Assembly (NCBI GenBank): GCA_021399435.1
Contig: JAJTUP010000079.1
Location: 1 to 64,000, forward strand
Source: Diaporthe sp. PMI_573
Taxonomy: Eukaryota; Ascomycota; Sordariomycetes; Diaporthales; Diaporthaceae
Length of the DNA: 64,000 nucleotides
Direction of reading: 5' to 3'
This document shows positions 29,887 to 41,240 of this stretch, piece by piece. How positions within the stretch are numbered: the stretch's first letter is position 1; every line of letters starts with the position of its first letter. Below the pieces are notes generated by a model. That model saw nothing but the letters and a program-made list of their open reading frames with translations, was not told where the DNA came from and searched no databases. The position numbers and the translations under genes were made by a program.

Positions 29887-32800
29887 ATGCCTGGTCCTCC
29901 CGCGCAGACCTCGGGCTTGGGCCAGCACGGCGCCTACAGCACGCAAGTCGTCCACGCCAACTCTACTCTCAATGCCTTCGTCGGAGGCAAACAGAAGGCA
30001 TGGATGGCAAATGCTACTCGTGTCCAGCCAAGCCCGCGCCCTCAGCCTCAACCTTCTCGACCTCAGACGCAACAGAGCCAGCAGCATCTCCCTCTGGTGC
30101 TCCCAACGTAAGGCACCCGCACGCGCCTTGGTGAATCATGCGCTGCACTGAGGCCTCGGCTTCGGGTGCGGGCCGTGACCAAGTGCACCCCCTGCATGGC
30201 ATGCTTCGGGAATGGGATGATCTCAGCCCTTCATGATCTCAGCCCTTCATGATCTCAGCCCTTCATGATCTCAGCCCTTCATGATCTCAGCCCTTTGAAA
30301 ACTGACTACTAAACATTGGTTGCCTACAGGACTCCTGCGAATGTCAATGTGCTGCCCTCGCCAGCACCCAGCGACGAGCCGAGTCCCGCACTGTCGAATC
30401 CCCTCGACAGCCCGAACCCTCATACCCGTCCTGTCCCAACCACCGCTCAGAACCAGACAACCGGACAGCCTCAGACTGCACAATACTCCCTATCGCCCCA
30501 GACTGCCTGGCACTCCCGCCCTGCGCACTCCGCGGCCGCAGCGGCGGCCGCGGTGCGGACCTTGGAACAGACCGCTGCCTTGGAGCACGCGACGACCGAG
30601 ACGCCCTCCGAAGGTGTACGCACCTCTCCAGCTATGGCCCCTCCGAATCTTCCCCAGCCAAACGATGCGGGCCAGGTCGCAAACGGTGGGAACGACTTTG
30701 GCTCGCCAGTGATTATGCCTGGACGCGCAGGGGCGCGGGCGTCGTCAGCTTCTGGGGAAGGCCGTGCCAGCAAGAGGAGACGTGTCGACGGCGCAAATCT
30801 AAGGACTCCTTCCGACGGAGTAGTACTGACTCCCCACAGTCAGGTTCCACCAAGCCCACGGGCAGGCGCGGCCGGCCTGACTTTCCCAGACTTGGCCTCC
30901 ATTATCGATAATCGTATAGATCAACAAGGTGGTGACCAGGCTCTACAGCCTCTCGTCGAGAAGCCTCGTTTTCACATCCTACGAGACGCGTGTGTCAAGC
31001 AAGACTACTTCTATCTTGTCCTGCATCAGCTTTACTGTCTATGGTCCGTCAACCCGCTAAAAGTCTCGGACTTGCTGCTTGGTGACACGGGGACTATTTC
31101 AATGGGATTTGAGATCTTGGACTCCGTTCTTAAGAAGAACTCTGGGTTCTCAAGGTCCAATCTGGAATGGTGCGCAAACTTTCCATGCTGGCCTGCCGAC
31201 CTTTCTCACAGTCCGACCGTCTCCAAGGTTGCAACATTTCTTGTCTGCCTAGCCAACAACTGGACAGCGCTCCACGAAGGATCCTTCAATCGAGTCTGTC
31301 CCTATCTCATGGATGAGATGATCGGCAAGCTTCAATGCTACTCTGTCGTCCTGCAGAGCATTCTATTCACTGCATCGCGACGGAGACTTGGTGTTCTGGA
31401 CGGCCAGTTAGGTACAGAGATGGACCAATGGTTTCGCAAAGATCAGCAAGATCACATAGTGGGTGACATATTTCAAGTCCTACTCACTTCCGATGAGCCG
31501 GGCGAGCTCGAGCGGCGCAATCAAGGCCTTATTCAGCGATATCAACATATGATAGCAGCAGCCAAGCAACAAGGGCAAGAGAATGCCCGGCAACAGCAAC
31601 AGCTATTGATTCAACAGCAAAGGTCGCAGAATCAGCAAGCACAAGCACAGCCACCGCAACGAGCTCACTTCCAGCAGTCTGCGTTCCAGCCCAACTCTCC
31701 ATATGAGCGGCAGCAAATTCAACTTGCGCGAGCAGGTCAAGCGACGAGACCCTCGCTTCAGATTGCACATCCTTCGATTTCATTATCACAGCGACCTGTA
31801 CCTTCACCAACGATGGCTGCGCCATATCACACCATGAACAGCCCGCCCGTTCCACAGAACGTGTTCAATTCGCCTGTTACCGGTCAAGTGGGACCAGTTC
31901 CCCCAGCACTGGTTCTGCAAAGTTCCTCACCCGGCGCTGTGCCTTCCCCGCAGATGGTGCAGTCGATGCAGAGCCCTCGGGCTTACGCGCAGGGCGGGTT
32001 CAACCACCAGCAGTACAGCTTTGGTAATCACCATGTCCCGGCTCAAAACATGCAAAGCGTACAGTACATCAATCCTTATACCCAGAACATGGTTTCCGTG
32101 CACCAGGCTGCCGCGCAGCAACAGTGGCCCAGAGAGAGGTACCCGTCGACCAATCAACAAATGTCAGCGTTGCAATTTGCTGGCTCTCCTCGAATTGTTT
32201 ACGGGCACAACCCAAATCCACGGCCACAGGTACCACAACAAGTGAGGACGAATGCGCCACCAGTCGCGACCTTGTCTCATTTCCCGACAACGCTTGTCCC
32301 GCGGCCGGGTCAGGTAATCGAGCGAAGTGATTGGCCGCATTCCCATCAAGACAGGAAGTCTCTTATGATGTCGTTGCACCAGGCCCAGGCTCGCAGCCCT
32401 GATCGGACGAGGCGGGCTGACGAGGAGGCAGAGCGGCACTACCAGGCTGTCCGCTCATTTGCTATGGAACCGTTCCGCCTAGTCTACTTCCATGAGCTCG
32501 AGCTCACAGTGGCGCCTGAGACTCATTCCTTACTTGGCAAAATGAAAAGGACGCCACCTCTTGGTGGTCAGCTATCGGTGTCTACTGTCCGCGAATACAC
32601 AAATGGCTCACTTCGGTACCGGCTTCGATGTTGCCGGACCAACACAGACAAGCCAGTCACAGAGTCGGACTGGGTCACGAAGGAGACTTCTTGGCCAGAT
32701 TACATCTTCCCGCACTTCAATGGAGAAAAGCTCATCGTCAGACGAGGCACCCACCACGGGAAGGATCTACCCGTGGAGCTGACCGATTTTGTGGTTCAAG

Positions 32801-33531
32801 GCTTGAACAAGCTCAAAGTAGCGACCATGCAGGCCGGGCCGACTGCTGACAAGATAGCCAGGAGCTTCCACTTGGCGGTCGAAGTCGTGGAAACTCTTAG
32901 CCACTCGGCAGTCCTGAAACACGTCTGGGCGACAGGTGTGGTTGATTCCGCTGAGACTTTGGAGAAGATCAGGAAGAGAATCGATGCGGTTCCAGACGAG
33001 GACGGAATTGCTGTGATTGATCGAAGTGGCATCACAGCGTCGGAGCTCTCCATAGACTTGACCGACCCGTTTAGCGCGAGCATATTTTCGATACCAGCCC
33101 GTGGCTCAGCGTGCACTCACATGGAATGCTTCGACCTTGAGACTTGGCTGAACACACGCCCAATCAAGCAGGCAATCAAAAATGGCCAACAATACGTTTG
33201 TACATCCCCGAAACGTCTCGAGCCCTCGGAGCCCGATAAGTGGAAATGTCCAATCTGTTTTGGGGATGCCAGGCCGAGGAGTCTTCGTATCGATGGCTTT
33301 CTGCTTAGTGTGCGTAAACAACTGGAGGAGCGAAACAAGCTGGAAACGAAGTCGATACTTGTCGGAGCTGATGGCACGTGGCGGCCCGTCGTCGAGCCAG
33401 TTGACGACGAGGATGCTGGCAGTGATGGTGATGGCCCGGTTTCGAAGGGTCCGGTTGCTAATTTGCGCAAGCGATCAAGCAAGTCAACTTCCGTCGAGAG
33501 GGCGGCGATAGAGGTCATTGAGCTCGACTAG
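29887..33531 (+). CDS. SP-RING (MIZ-type) zinc finger protein, SUMO E3 ligase-like (1140 aa)
   Basis: Exon 1 is 29887-30107, exon 2 is 30330-33531; the 222-nt intron (GTAAGG...CTACAG) joins them in phase. The long N-terminal part is Gln/Pro/Ser-rich and disordered (polyglutamine-like runs near residues 480-530). Near residues 980-1080 lies the SP-RING: DLTDPFSASIFSIPARG, ACTHMECFDLETWL, then KWKCPICFGDARPRSLRIDG, the C-x-H...C...C-x2-C arrangement of PIAS/Siz proteins that help the SUMO E2 modify nuclear substrates. The acidic tail ends in AIEVIELD, resembling a SUMO-interacting motif, as in several SUMO ligases. No SAP domain is seen. The frame is intact and this is the best-preserved large host gene of the window. 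Confidence 0.85.
30217..30295. repeat. Five 16-bp tandem repeats inside an intron
   Basis: ATGATCTCAGCCCTTC is repeated at 30217, 30233, 30249, 30265 and 30281 (last copy one base short), perfectly. It makes up over a third of the intron of the SP-RING gene and explains why this intron is about four times longer than the others in the window. A minisatellite like this should vary in copy number between strains. Confidence 0.9.
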
Positions 33532-34307
33532 GCGTTATTAGCTGACGCACTGAGATTTTGGAATGGGAACTCGGAGGCTTGGGGTGCTTGCTGATGGTGG
33601 CAAGTGGTTACGAGTGCGTTGCATTTGGGTGATGGCAATCTGCCCATCACCTGATTACTACTGAATTTTGAGCATGGAGTTCAGGACCAAAAGCAGGCAT
33701 CTATTTAGGCGTTGAAACATAGGCACAGCGTCCCGTATTTGCTTTACTAAATGGAGGTCGGGTACAAGACATGACGAAACGACTTTGCAGGGACTGCGTA
33801 GTCTTAGGGCATATTAATACGGCCAGTGTACAACGCACCTGGGAAATTTCGGCCGGCCCCGTTACAATCTGTCACAATATTGTGTATCTAGTAGTTACAC
33901 GAGGACGGGTGTTAAGTTGTTTACGAAAGCATGGTGATGAGCCCGGATTATGATTCAAAGAGGAAAAAAATTCGTTGAGTTTGTTTTGTGGTGAAAAGAG
34001 AGCCAGAAATCTGTGATGGTGACAGAAACTGAATTGAGTGAAATTCATTCAAGGTCTCATTCGCGTTTCTTCCCAATTCGGTCGATGCTGCTTGTGTAAG
34101 TCCTGAGGCTGCGCACTTGAAGTTAAGTCCCCAAGTTTTTGAGAGCTCATCTCATGCACCAATGGCACCGGAACTTGTCAAATATTAGGGTGAAAATTGT
34201 ATTTTCTGTATTGTCTTTTTGCCCCCTCTGTCTTGAGGTTTCAGGGCAAGCTTTATATACCCTTTCTCTTCTGTATAGAATCAGCTAGAAGCTGATTGCT
34301 AAGCCTC
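33532..34307. other. Intergenic, no gene seen
   Basis: This is the 3' flank of the SP-RING gene; only short frames are present. It probably holds its terminator and 3' UTR. Confidence 0.4.
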
Positions 34308-34355
34308 GTGGCAATAGGTGGCAATAGGTGGCAATAGGTGGCAACAGATGGCAAC
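34308..34355. repeat. 10-bp tandem repeat
   Basis: GTGGCAATAG is repeated three times exactly, then GTGGCAACAG and a partial ATGGCAAC. It is a short minisatellite in the intergenic region upstream of the lipase gene. Confidence 0.85.
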
Positions 34356-34968
34356 TTTCGCCTCTGACGTATCTGACAGAACTCGATACAGCAACTTTAC
34401 AAGTGGGTCGAAAAGTAGAGCTTGTCACTGTTTCATCTCCTACAGCTTGCAATGAGAGTTCCACTTCGCCACGTGCGTTCAGAGGACCTTGTCTATCTTG
34501 ATTGTCGTGCAAATATGTACCGGGCGAGTCATTCGATACAGCCAAAAAGTTGACATACACTTACGTTTTAAATCCTTCCGACTCTACTGCGGATATACGG
34601 CAAGACTCCTTAGAAGTCCCAAGTATTTATTTAGTCTACCTTGGCAGAAGTCCCTGATCGCTCGTTCAGCTCAATTTTCCCCTGGGTCCTGGGTGCGACC
34701 CGCTCATCTAGGCCCTATCAAGTCGCGATACCGAGATCCAACTGCAGACGATCAATTTCCACTCTTCGCTTACCGGCGCGGACGAGTCATGTCCTGAAGG
34801 GTGTAAGCGGAGCTACAAACAACTTCAAAATGGCGCTGATTCCCTGTTGAGATCGGGGACGGCCTGCTTGGACTCATACCGGTGTACTGGCCTCGCGAAC
34901 AGTCCAAGGGTACACCCTTTTCTAGTGCTACATTCGTTTGAAACTCTACCGTCCATCATGCAATAGCA

Positions 34969-36286
34969 ATGAGGTTCCTTGACATTCTCTTCCTCGCGAC
35001 GGCCGGTCTCGTTGCGGCCTCTCCTTACTCCCACGGCAGGATCGTGGGAGCACGGGGTTAGTGTAGTCAAGACATATGATATTGGAGGAGATATTTGCTA
35101 ACACGGTAGCCTGATCGTTACAGATTGGCAAATCACCAGCCAAGATGTGGAGAACTTCAAGTTCTACGCTCAATGGGCTGGCTCGGCGTACTGTAACGAC
35201 GATTCTCAGCCGGGCGAGAGCGTCATTTGCTCGCAAGACGTCTGCCCGGAAGTGGAGAGCCATAACGCAACGATAATCTCAAGCTTCCGGTAGGTCCCTA
35301 TGACTGTCAAATATAATCCTTCTTTGCTCTCGACAGAGTGTCAGAATATTGCCTGGAATACTGACTCCTCGTTTCAGTGACAAGACCTTCACCAGCCTAG
35401 AAGGTTTCATAGGCCGCGATCCTGTCCGGTCGGAGATTGTCCTCGCCATCCGCGGCAGCGAATCGATTCGCAACTGGATCGCAGATTTGACACTCACAAA
35501 AACTTCAGTAAGTACTACCGTGCTAAGCCCATGTCCGTGTTTCTGGCGACGGGCAAGTTCGTGCTACAAAGAACTGTTCTGCTGCCTTATCTTGTACCCC
35601 TTTGCTTCATTACATCTTGACAAGCGACTTTGAAACTCTAGGCGCTCCAAAATACCAAAGACCTATGGCATGGATCTTTGAAAAGCTGACTCGAACTGCC
35701 CTAGTGCTCCGACACGGGGCTGCCCGTTTCCGACTGCGAAGTGCATAGCGGCTTCAACCACGCGTGGGAAGATATCTCGGATGACATCTACGAGTCCATC
35801 TGGTCCGCATTCCAGACGTACCCCAACCACACCCTCGTCGTGACCGGTCATTCCCTCGGGGCGGCTGTCGGGACGATTGCGGCGGTGCACCTGAGGGAGG
35901 CCGGCTACCCCTGCGACCTTTACACATTCGGCAGCCCCAGGGTGGGCGACGAGGGCTTTGTCCAGTTCATAGCCTCGCAAGACGGGCGCGAGTACCGGGT
36001 GACTCATGCGAATGATCCTGTCCCCAGGACGCCACCTATCGAGGAGCCGTTTGGTGGCTTCTTTGGGAGCTTTGGAGGCGGGTATCGACATACCAGTCCT
36101 GAGTATTGGCTCACTATCGAGGATGGAGCGCATGTTGAACCTTCCTCGGTGACTTCGGATAACATGGTACTGTGCGAGGGGACAGACAACGAGGATTGTA
36201 ATGGGGGCACCAGTGGGTTCGATATTTCGGCTCACAGGTATTACTTTCGTAATATCTCAGCTTGCGCTCCGGGTTTTCAGATATGA
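34969..36286 (+). CDS. Secreted class 3 lipase (321 aa)
   Basis: Four exons: 34969-35056, 35124-35289, 35378-35507, 35705-36286. Each junction is in phase with GT...AG introns of 67, 88 and 197 nt. The N-terminus MRFLDILFLATAGLVAAS is a signal peptide. The body follows Pfam Lipase_3: VLAIRGSESIRNWIADLTL (the region around the oxyanion hole), VTGHSLGAA with nucleophile Ser178, THANDPVPRTPP with Asp232, and FDISAHRYYF with His305 as the likely third triad member. Cysteines near CNDD, CSQDVCPE and CEGTDNEDC suggest disulfides. It should hydrolyse acylglycerols or related esters outside the cell. It has the usual length, no truncation and no stops. Confidence 0.9.
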
Positions 36287-37098
36287 TGAAGCGTAGCGAA
36301 AAGTAACCCGAGCTTGCAAGGGGTGCTCTGAGCGGAGCAGTCTTTATATTCTCTCAGATACTTGTCACCTGATGTATATAAAATCTTTCCTCATAATTCT
36401 GTGGGAGTTTCTGAATCGATGAAGATGCCAGCGTCTTGAGATTCCCATGAAATCACCCATGACCCATTCTGTCCCTGCGAGCCCGGAGAGACGGCGATGC
36501 CCTGTTCATTTTAGCCGCGAAATATGTCCAGAGGCTTGAAGGGCTGTACATTACATTCCGTCTTTCATGACTCCTTTCTGGTTTAAATTTACTGCAGGAT
36601 TTCCGAGAATTACAGTCCTGATATGGCTTCAGCCTCATATGACTGAGTGAAAATTCTCCACCTGAAACGCTGGCTTGACAGGTGAACCATTAACAGCAGC
36701 GCCCAGGCGCTTGGAAAGGCCGTGCTATGCCAACAGAGCTTGTTTTGATCCATCTCTTCCCACTGTTCCTCATGGCTTTGTGCGCTTAAATGCGGCCGGT
36801 CTCTGAGAATGCCGAACCATGACCTGAAGTTTCTAGTGACACCGTGCGTGTGGCAATAGGAAAGAGACAAGAAGACTCCAAGAGCTATTGCCGACACACC
36901 GCTCCTGGCTGACTGTAGATATAAAAGTTACGCAGGAGAGTCTGATTTTGGGTTCTTGGAGAGAATTGTGATCTCTATTCCCAGACCACCAAGGACAGGT
37001 CAATTGTCTTCGGTGATCAATAAGCCTCAAGTCGCTGCATTTATACACTGGAGTTGTCATATCGCCAAGCATTACACAGAAATACCTATTAGGCATCT
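36287..37098. other. Intergenic, no gene seen
   Basis: Convergent 3' flanks of the lipase gene (plus) and the methyltransferase remnant (minus). Two minus-strand frames of about 90 codons (36897-36610 and 37105-36833) have no recognisable features. Confidence 0.4.
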
Positions 37099-37993
37099 CA
37101 TTCACTGTGCTTTGCTTCCGCGGATGTGAAAGATAGTATGGGCACCTGAGTTGAGTAAAATGGTGTCAAGGTTACTTCTGGCCGGCCGTGGCGTTTGAGG
37201 GTATCCTGCTGGTCCTTGACTGAGAATTCGACCTCCTTGACTTGGAGACGGGCTTTGGCGCAGCTGTCCCGAAGACCGTCAGAGTGTCGGCGTTTCTCTG
37301 GGTGGCGGAAATGAGTATCTCGGTATCCGGATCAAGTTCGACAAGCTCGTTCAAGGTCGATACCAGAAACGGAATTACTTTTTGGTCGTAGGTAACATCG
37401 GCGCCGATTACCAGATCGATCTTTTGGCCCCCGTTCCAACCCGGTTCTTCGGTTCCAACCAGCGCGTGACCCCATTTGAGGAGTTTCGGCCTGAGGCATG
37501 ACGAGCTCGAGACGTTGTAGTCCCAATCCAAGCTGTTCAACGAAAAGTTGTCGGCAAGCTTCTCCACAACCTCCTCCGACCCGTCGGACGACGTGACGAG
37601 TGCTGCACCTAGCATTTTGGCGCACAAGATCGAGAGGTAGCCCGTGTCCGCGCCTAGCTCAAGCACCCGTTTGCCGGCAACGAGATGGCGGTTAACAGAC
37701 AGGTATTGGCCGAGGTGAAGGGCGGCTTCCCATGTCCTGAGACCGATGGTGCCACCAGCCGCCAATAGAGAACGGTTCTCCAGAATGTCAATGTGCTCGG
37801 GTGGTTGAACCAGGGACAGGCGGTATGTGACAAGACACTTGCGCTGGGCCTCATCCGCCTCAGACATCAGGGGCTCAAACACGAGCTCCCCCAGGCGGTC
37901 CATTATCTTGTCAGAAACCTCCTGCCATGTCGGTGTTAGAATGGACCCGTATATGTTTCCAGCATGGTGACTTTCCGGTAATCTAACATACAA
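37099..37993 (-). pseudogene. FAM86/EFM3-type protein-lysine methyltransferase, frameshifted
   Basis: A SAM-dependent seven-beta-strand methyltransferase of the group that modifies elongation factor 2. Visible blocks: GTIGLRTWEAALHLGQYL, VLELGADTGYLSILCAKMLG (SAM motif I, with Ala for the usual Gly in GAGTG), LVIGADVTYDQKVIPFL (the D-V-T-Y form of the substrate-binding motif), and EILISATQRNADT. The open frame ends at 37172 in a Ser/Arg-rich tail. In another frame the expected C-terminus is present (FRDSCAKARLQVKEVEFSV, LTPFYSTQVPILSF) and ends at 37099, so a one-base indel near 37260 has broken it. No ATG opens the N-terminus, which begins from a TTG codon beside AT-rich decay. It is probably a dead duplicate. 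Confidence 0.75.
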
Positions 37994-37999
37994 AATCGT

Positions 38000-38270
38000 C
38001 TGCTTCGTTGTCGCTTATGCTGTCTTGAATTCTCTTAGTTACCTGTAGATACTAAATTAGTAAATAAAGAGCGATTACTTACTCTCTAAAGTATACGTTT
38101 GGCACTAATTTAGTAAAGTTTAACGCTAGGTTTAATAGCCTAATTTCTAGGCTACGGCTATTAGAAACCTAAATAGAGCCTACTGACCTAATAAATCAGT
38201 ACTTAGATTTCCTAGAAAAGGTTTTTCTACAACAGGTAGAGCGGCTTAGTACGTAGGCGATAAGCATTAT
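38000..38270. repeat. AT-rich, TpA-rich decayed sequence
   Basis: The stretch is dominated by TA dinucleotides (CTAAATTAG, CTAGGCTACGGCTATTAGAAA and similar words) with few CA or TG pairs, the look of RIP-mutated repeat DNA in ascomycetes. No frame survives. It abuts the truncated N-terminus of the methyltransferase remnant, so a decayed transposon may have cut that gene. Confidence 0.5.
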
Positions 38271-39475
38271 TTTTCAGTGCCTGATCAATGACAAATGGTC
38301 CCTTCCATCTATATGCCATCTTGTCGGCCTGCGCAGGATCGTGATATTGTTGGTTGCCAACCGGGTTCTTTATTTGTCGGCCTTTTTCATTTTCCTTGCA
38401 CGCAAACCGTCAAGCTTGGTCTTTGTGAACTGGTACAGCCTATCTCTGAAGTTGAGGATATCTCGCGAATTTGAGGCTATGGAAGCCGTTCAAGTACCGC
38501 GGGAGGGATCAACAACGTCAAAGTATACAGTGAGACAGGTCAAGTATTACTATGTGCATGATTCGACTGTAAGTCCATGATAGCTTATGATACTTCGTAC
38601 AGTGCATCCGGCGGTTTGTCGTGTAGTGACCACAGTGTGATTGATCATTTAGGCCAAGTTGGCGAGGTCTGGTGCTGTATACCATAGAAATAAATTGGAC
38701 TGACCAGGGACCCCTGCTTCTTGAGGGTCTGTGCTCTGCGAGCTATCAGCTTGAACTCCCATGAGAACCCGTCTCCTGGACTCGATGTGAAGGGAGATAT
38801 AAATAGCATTTTGGGTTGGTAGCACAGAACGAAAATCTTCAGCGAAAGTCCAAGCTTACGTTAACTCCTACAAGAACCACATACAAAACATGCAGTACTT
38901 AGTCCATACGCCTTGTGGACGCTCGGCCACCATGGAGCCTGATATGCTAATTATTTGCTATCTCGAGTCGTCAGTCTTTGCTGTTATAGAGTGCCTTGAG
39001 AAGCCACCAATCAGAAGAGAATCCCCGACTCCAGCCCCTGATCAGAATTTATCTTATTACGGAATATTCTAAGGTAGCTTGGAAGCGCTGGAAGTCCTCT
39101 GTCAGCTTAGCTCAGTCTCCACAGTCCGAGAGCTTTAGTTTGTGAGCTTTTGTCTTTAAGTTTTGCTGGAAAAAAAAAAGATGAAAAAAACAGACGGAAT
39201 GTGAACGAAAGCCATTGAAAATATGTGTTCAAGAGGAAGTTCCGAGCTGGTGATTAAGTGTTTGAATTCTTTGAGAATATTTGTATGCGGTCCGAGCCCT
39301 TCGAGAAGTTAATGTGGATTTGGCAATATTCGCCATCTATTTTGTTCTCAATACCTAGGAAGCCCTTGCCCATCTCAAGGCAATCTTTTAGCCACGTCTG
39401 GCGGCCGACTTTGACGCCAATTTGAAGTTTGAAAAGTCTTGGGAGGTCTTTAGAGTCTATCTCTCTGAATGTAAC
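38271..39475. other. Unassigned, weak small frames
   Basis: Two candidate small plus-strand frames, 38341-38580 (79 codons) and 38890-39072 (60 codons, MQYLVHTPCGRS); the second has ATATAAATAG about 90 bp upstream. A minus-strand frame (39616-39254, 120 codons) overlaps the spliced gene below and is less convincing. I assign nothing. Confidence 0.25.
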
Positions 39476-39908
39476 ATGGCTGCGTTTTTGCTCCAGCAGC
39501 AGAGTCGCAACGGTAAAATCGCCGTGTATCCTCATAATGTCGGGCAAGAGGCGATGGCAGCTAGTATATACCAAGCGTTTCGGGACGATAATCAGTAAGA
39601 AACTTTTGATAATCAACCTTGTCGCCCATTTTGCCTCTCTTGCGGTAAGTCTGCGGAACAGTGTTTCAAGCGGCCCATCATGTTAGCACTAGACTCTGAT
39701 CATTTGTCTATGTAGGAATTGGGCCTGGGGACGGCGTAAAGTCAGTCTAGTGGAATTGCTGGATAAGACTGAGAAATATTTGGTAGATACTGAAAATCAC
39801 ATCACTAATAGGAGGCATAGGATCAAGGTTATGAGAGAGATTTTGGAGAGGGTGAGCGAGGATGATAGCGAGGACATGCAAGAAGCAAGAAAAGTGTCGT
39901 TGCAGTAG
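39476..39908 (+). CDS. Unrecognised two-exon protein or C-terminus (103 aa)
   Basis: Exons 39476-39594 and 39716-39908 join in exact phase across a 121-nt GTAAGA...TAG intron. They give MAAFLLQQQSRNGKIAVYPH, NVGQEAMAASIYQAFRDDN, then QNWAWGRRKVSLVELLDKTE and a charged helix (HITNRRHRIKVMREILERV) ending SEDMQEARKVSLQ. Similar-looking sequence (FEKSWEVFRVYLSECN) is open just upstream of the ATG, so the true gene probably starts earlier and this is its C-terminus. No family is recognised. The end lies only about 45 bp from the HMG-CoA reductase-like fragment on the same strand. Confidence 0.4.
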
Positions 39909-39953
39909 AGAAGAATATAGCTAAACTTCTGTTTAGTGGGGTAATGTGAAATC

Positions 39954-40464
39954 ACCCAGGGGTGTGGAAGTCGGCGTCTGGGGAACGATCACCAATCAAG
40001 CGTGTGAATCAGTCTTTAAATGCACCACCGACCGCCTATATATGATTCAAAACATTGCTAAAGACGGAGGTATCCGCAACGGCCAGTTTGGTTCAAATAT
40101 AAATACAGCAAACATCATTGCAGCAATGTTTATTGCAACTGGGCAGGATGCAGGCAGCGTGGTTGAAGCATCGTGGAGCCACTTAACCTCCGAGTTGGAT
40201 CATGAGACCAAAGACCTGACGATGACCCTTTATTTTTCTTCCCTACCAGTTGGCACAGTTGGTGGTGGCACGGGATATGCGACCCAGAAGGAGGCGCTTG
40301 AGCTGGTCAAGTGTACCGCGCCAGGTATGAAGGGCCGGCTGGCGGGAGTGATGGCCGCCTTTGCGCTTGCCCTAGACGCAAGCACAAGCGCGGCTATTGC
40401 CAATGACACCTTCACGCAGAGTCATATGCGTTTAGCTCGAGCCGAACAATTATCAAGGCTATGA
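39954..40464 (+). pseudogene. HMG-CoA reductase-like C-terminal fragment, copy 1
   Basis: The 170-codon frame matches the catalytic C-terminus of HMG-CoA reductase-type enzymes, which make mevalonate for sterols and terpenoids. Seen: NTANIIAAMFIATGQDAGSV, SSLPVGTVGGGTGYATQKEA, GRLAGVMAAFALALDASTSA, and TQSHMRLARAEQ where the family has the SHMKHNR-type end with the catalytic His. The N-terminal half with the catalytic Glu and Lys is absent and the frame begins without a good start, so the piece cannot be an enzyme. The sequence differs from a standard sterol-pathway reductase, so the parent may be a divergent, perhaps secondary-metabolism, paralogue. Confidence 0.7.
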
Positions 40465-40800
40465 GAAGCTTTTTCGTTAGAAATATTACTTATTACCGCT
40501 CCAGGATGGTCCAGGTGGCCGTGTTTATAAAGATGCCACCGCGGAAAGACTGCTGTGCGCCTTGTATTAGGTCGGGGTCGTTTTCGGTGAAGCTTATAAT
40601 AGGATTCTGATTGCAGGAATGCCAAATTGAACAAGTAGGGTCCTCCGGAATTGAAATTTCACTGTATTTTCAAGATAGGCTAAATTTCTGGCCCCCCTTC
40701 GAATGGTTTCTCAAAAGACAATCTCTCCCAATCGCGCAAGTTAACTTTGACATCGTGGTAGAAAATATTACAGGTACGAGGCGCTGCCTTCCAACCATCA
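40465..40800. other. Spacer, no gene seen
   Basis: No protein-like frame. It separates the reductase fragment from the NACHT-WD40 remnant. Confidence 0.4.
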
Positions 40801-41240
40801 TTAACTAATCAACAATGTGCCCAGTGCTTTCTGCCCGGGCTCGAACATAACACTCTGAGGCTTGCGGATAATCCAGCCTGGGCCTTTTTCTTGGAAGATG
40901 TTTCTGGTCAAGCTGTTGGTCGGGCTAAATATTAGCGCTGATGAATATGCTTGGAGAGGAGCCTTCTCAATTATGCCCCTATAAGAGCGAGCAAATCGAT
41001 GCATATCATGAATTAGGGCAAGAAGTTGGGACTTTGGTGCGATTTCTAGATCAGTTAGAACATGGCTTCTTTTTTGCAGCTTGTGGGAGCTCACCTGTAG
41101 CACAGATATAGTCTTGGACAGCGCCAACACGCCTTGAGGAGTACACTCAACAATACTGAAAGCTTCTAGCCAGTGAAGGAAGTGCTTCCTTAGGAAAGTA
41201 TCGATGATAACATTATCGGAGGCTTCTTGGCTTTCGCAAA
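40801..41240 (-). pseudogene. NACHT-WD40 (HET-E/NLR-like) linker fragment
   Basis: On the minus strand, HFLHWLEAFSIVECTPQGVL, LLALIHDMHRFARSYRGIIE, KAPLQAYSSALIFSPTNSLT and RNIFQEKGPGWIIRKP follow the segment that sits between the NACHT NTPase and the WD40 repeats in fungal NWD proteins (HWLEALSLL ... HDxxRFxxxxxxIIEKAPLQxYxSALxFSP). No NACHT P-loop or WD repeat is present on either side, so only this linker survives. Such proteins are innate-immunity-like receptors in fungi; the remnant is not functional. Confidence 0.7.
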
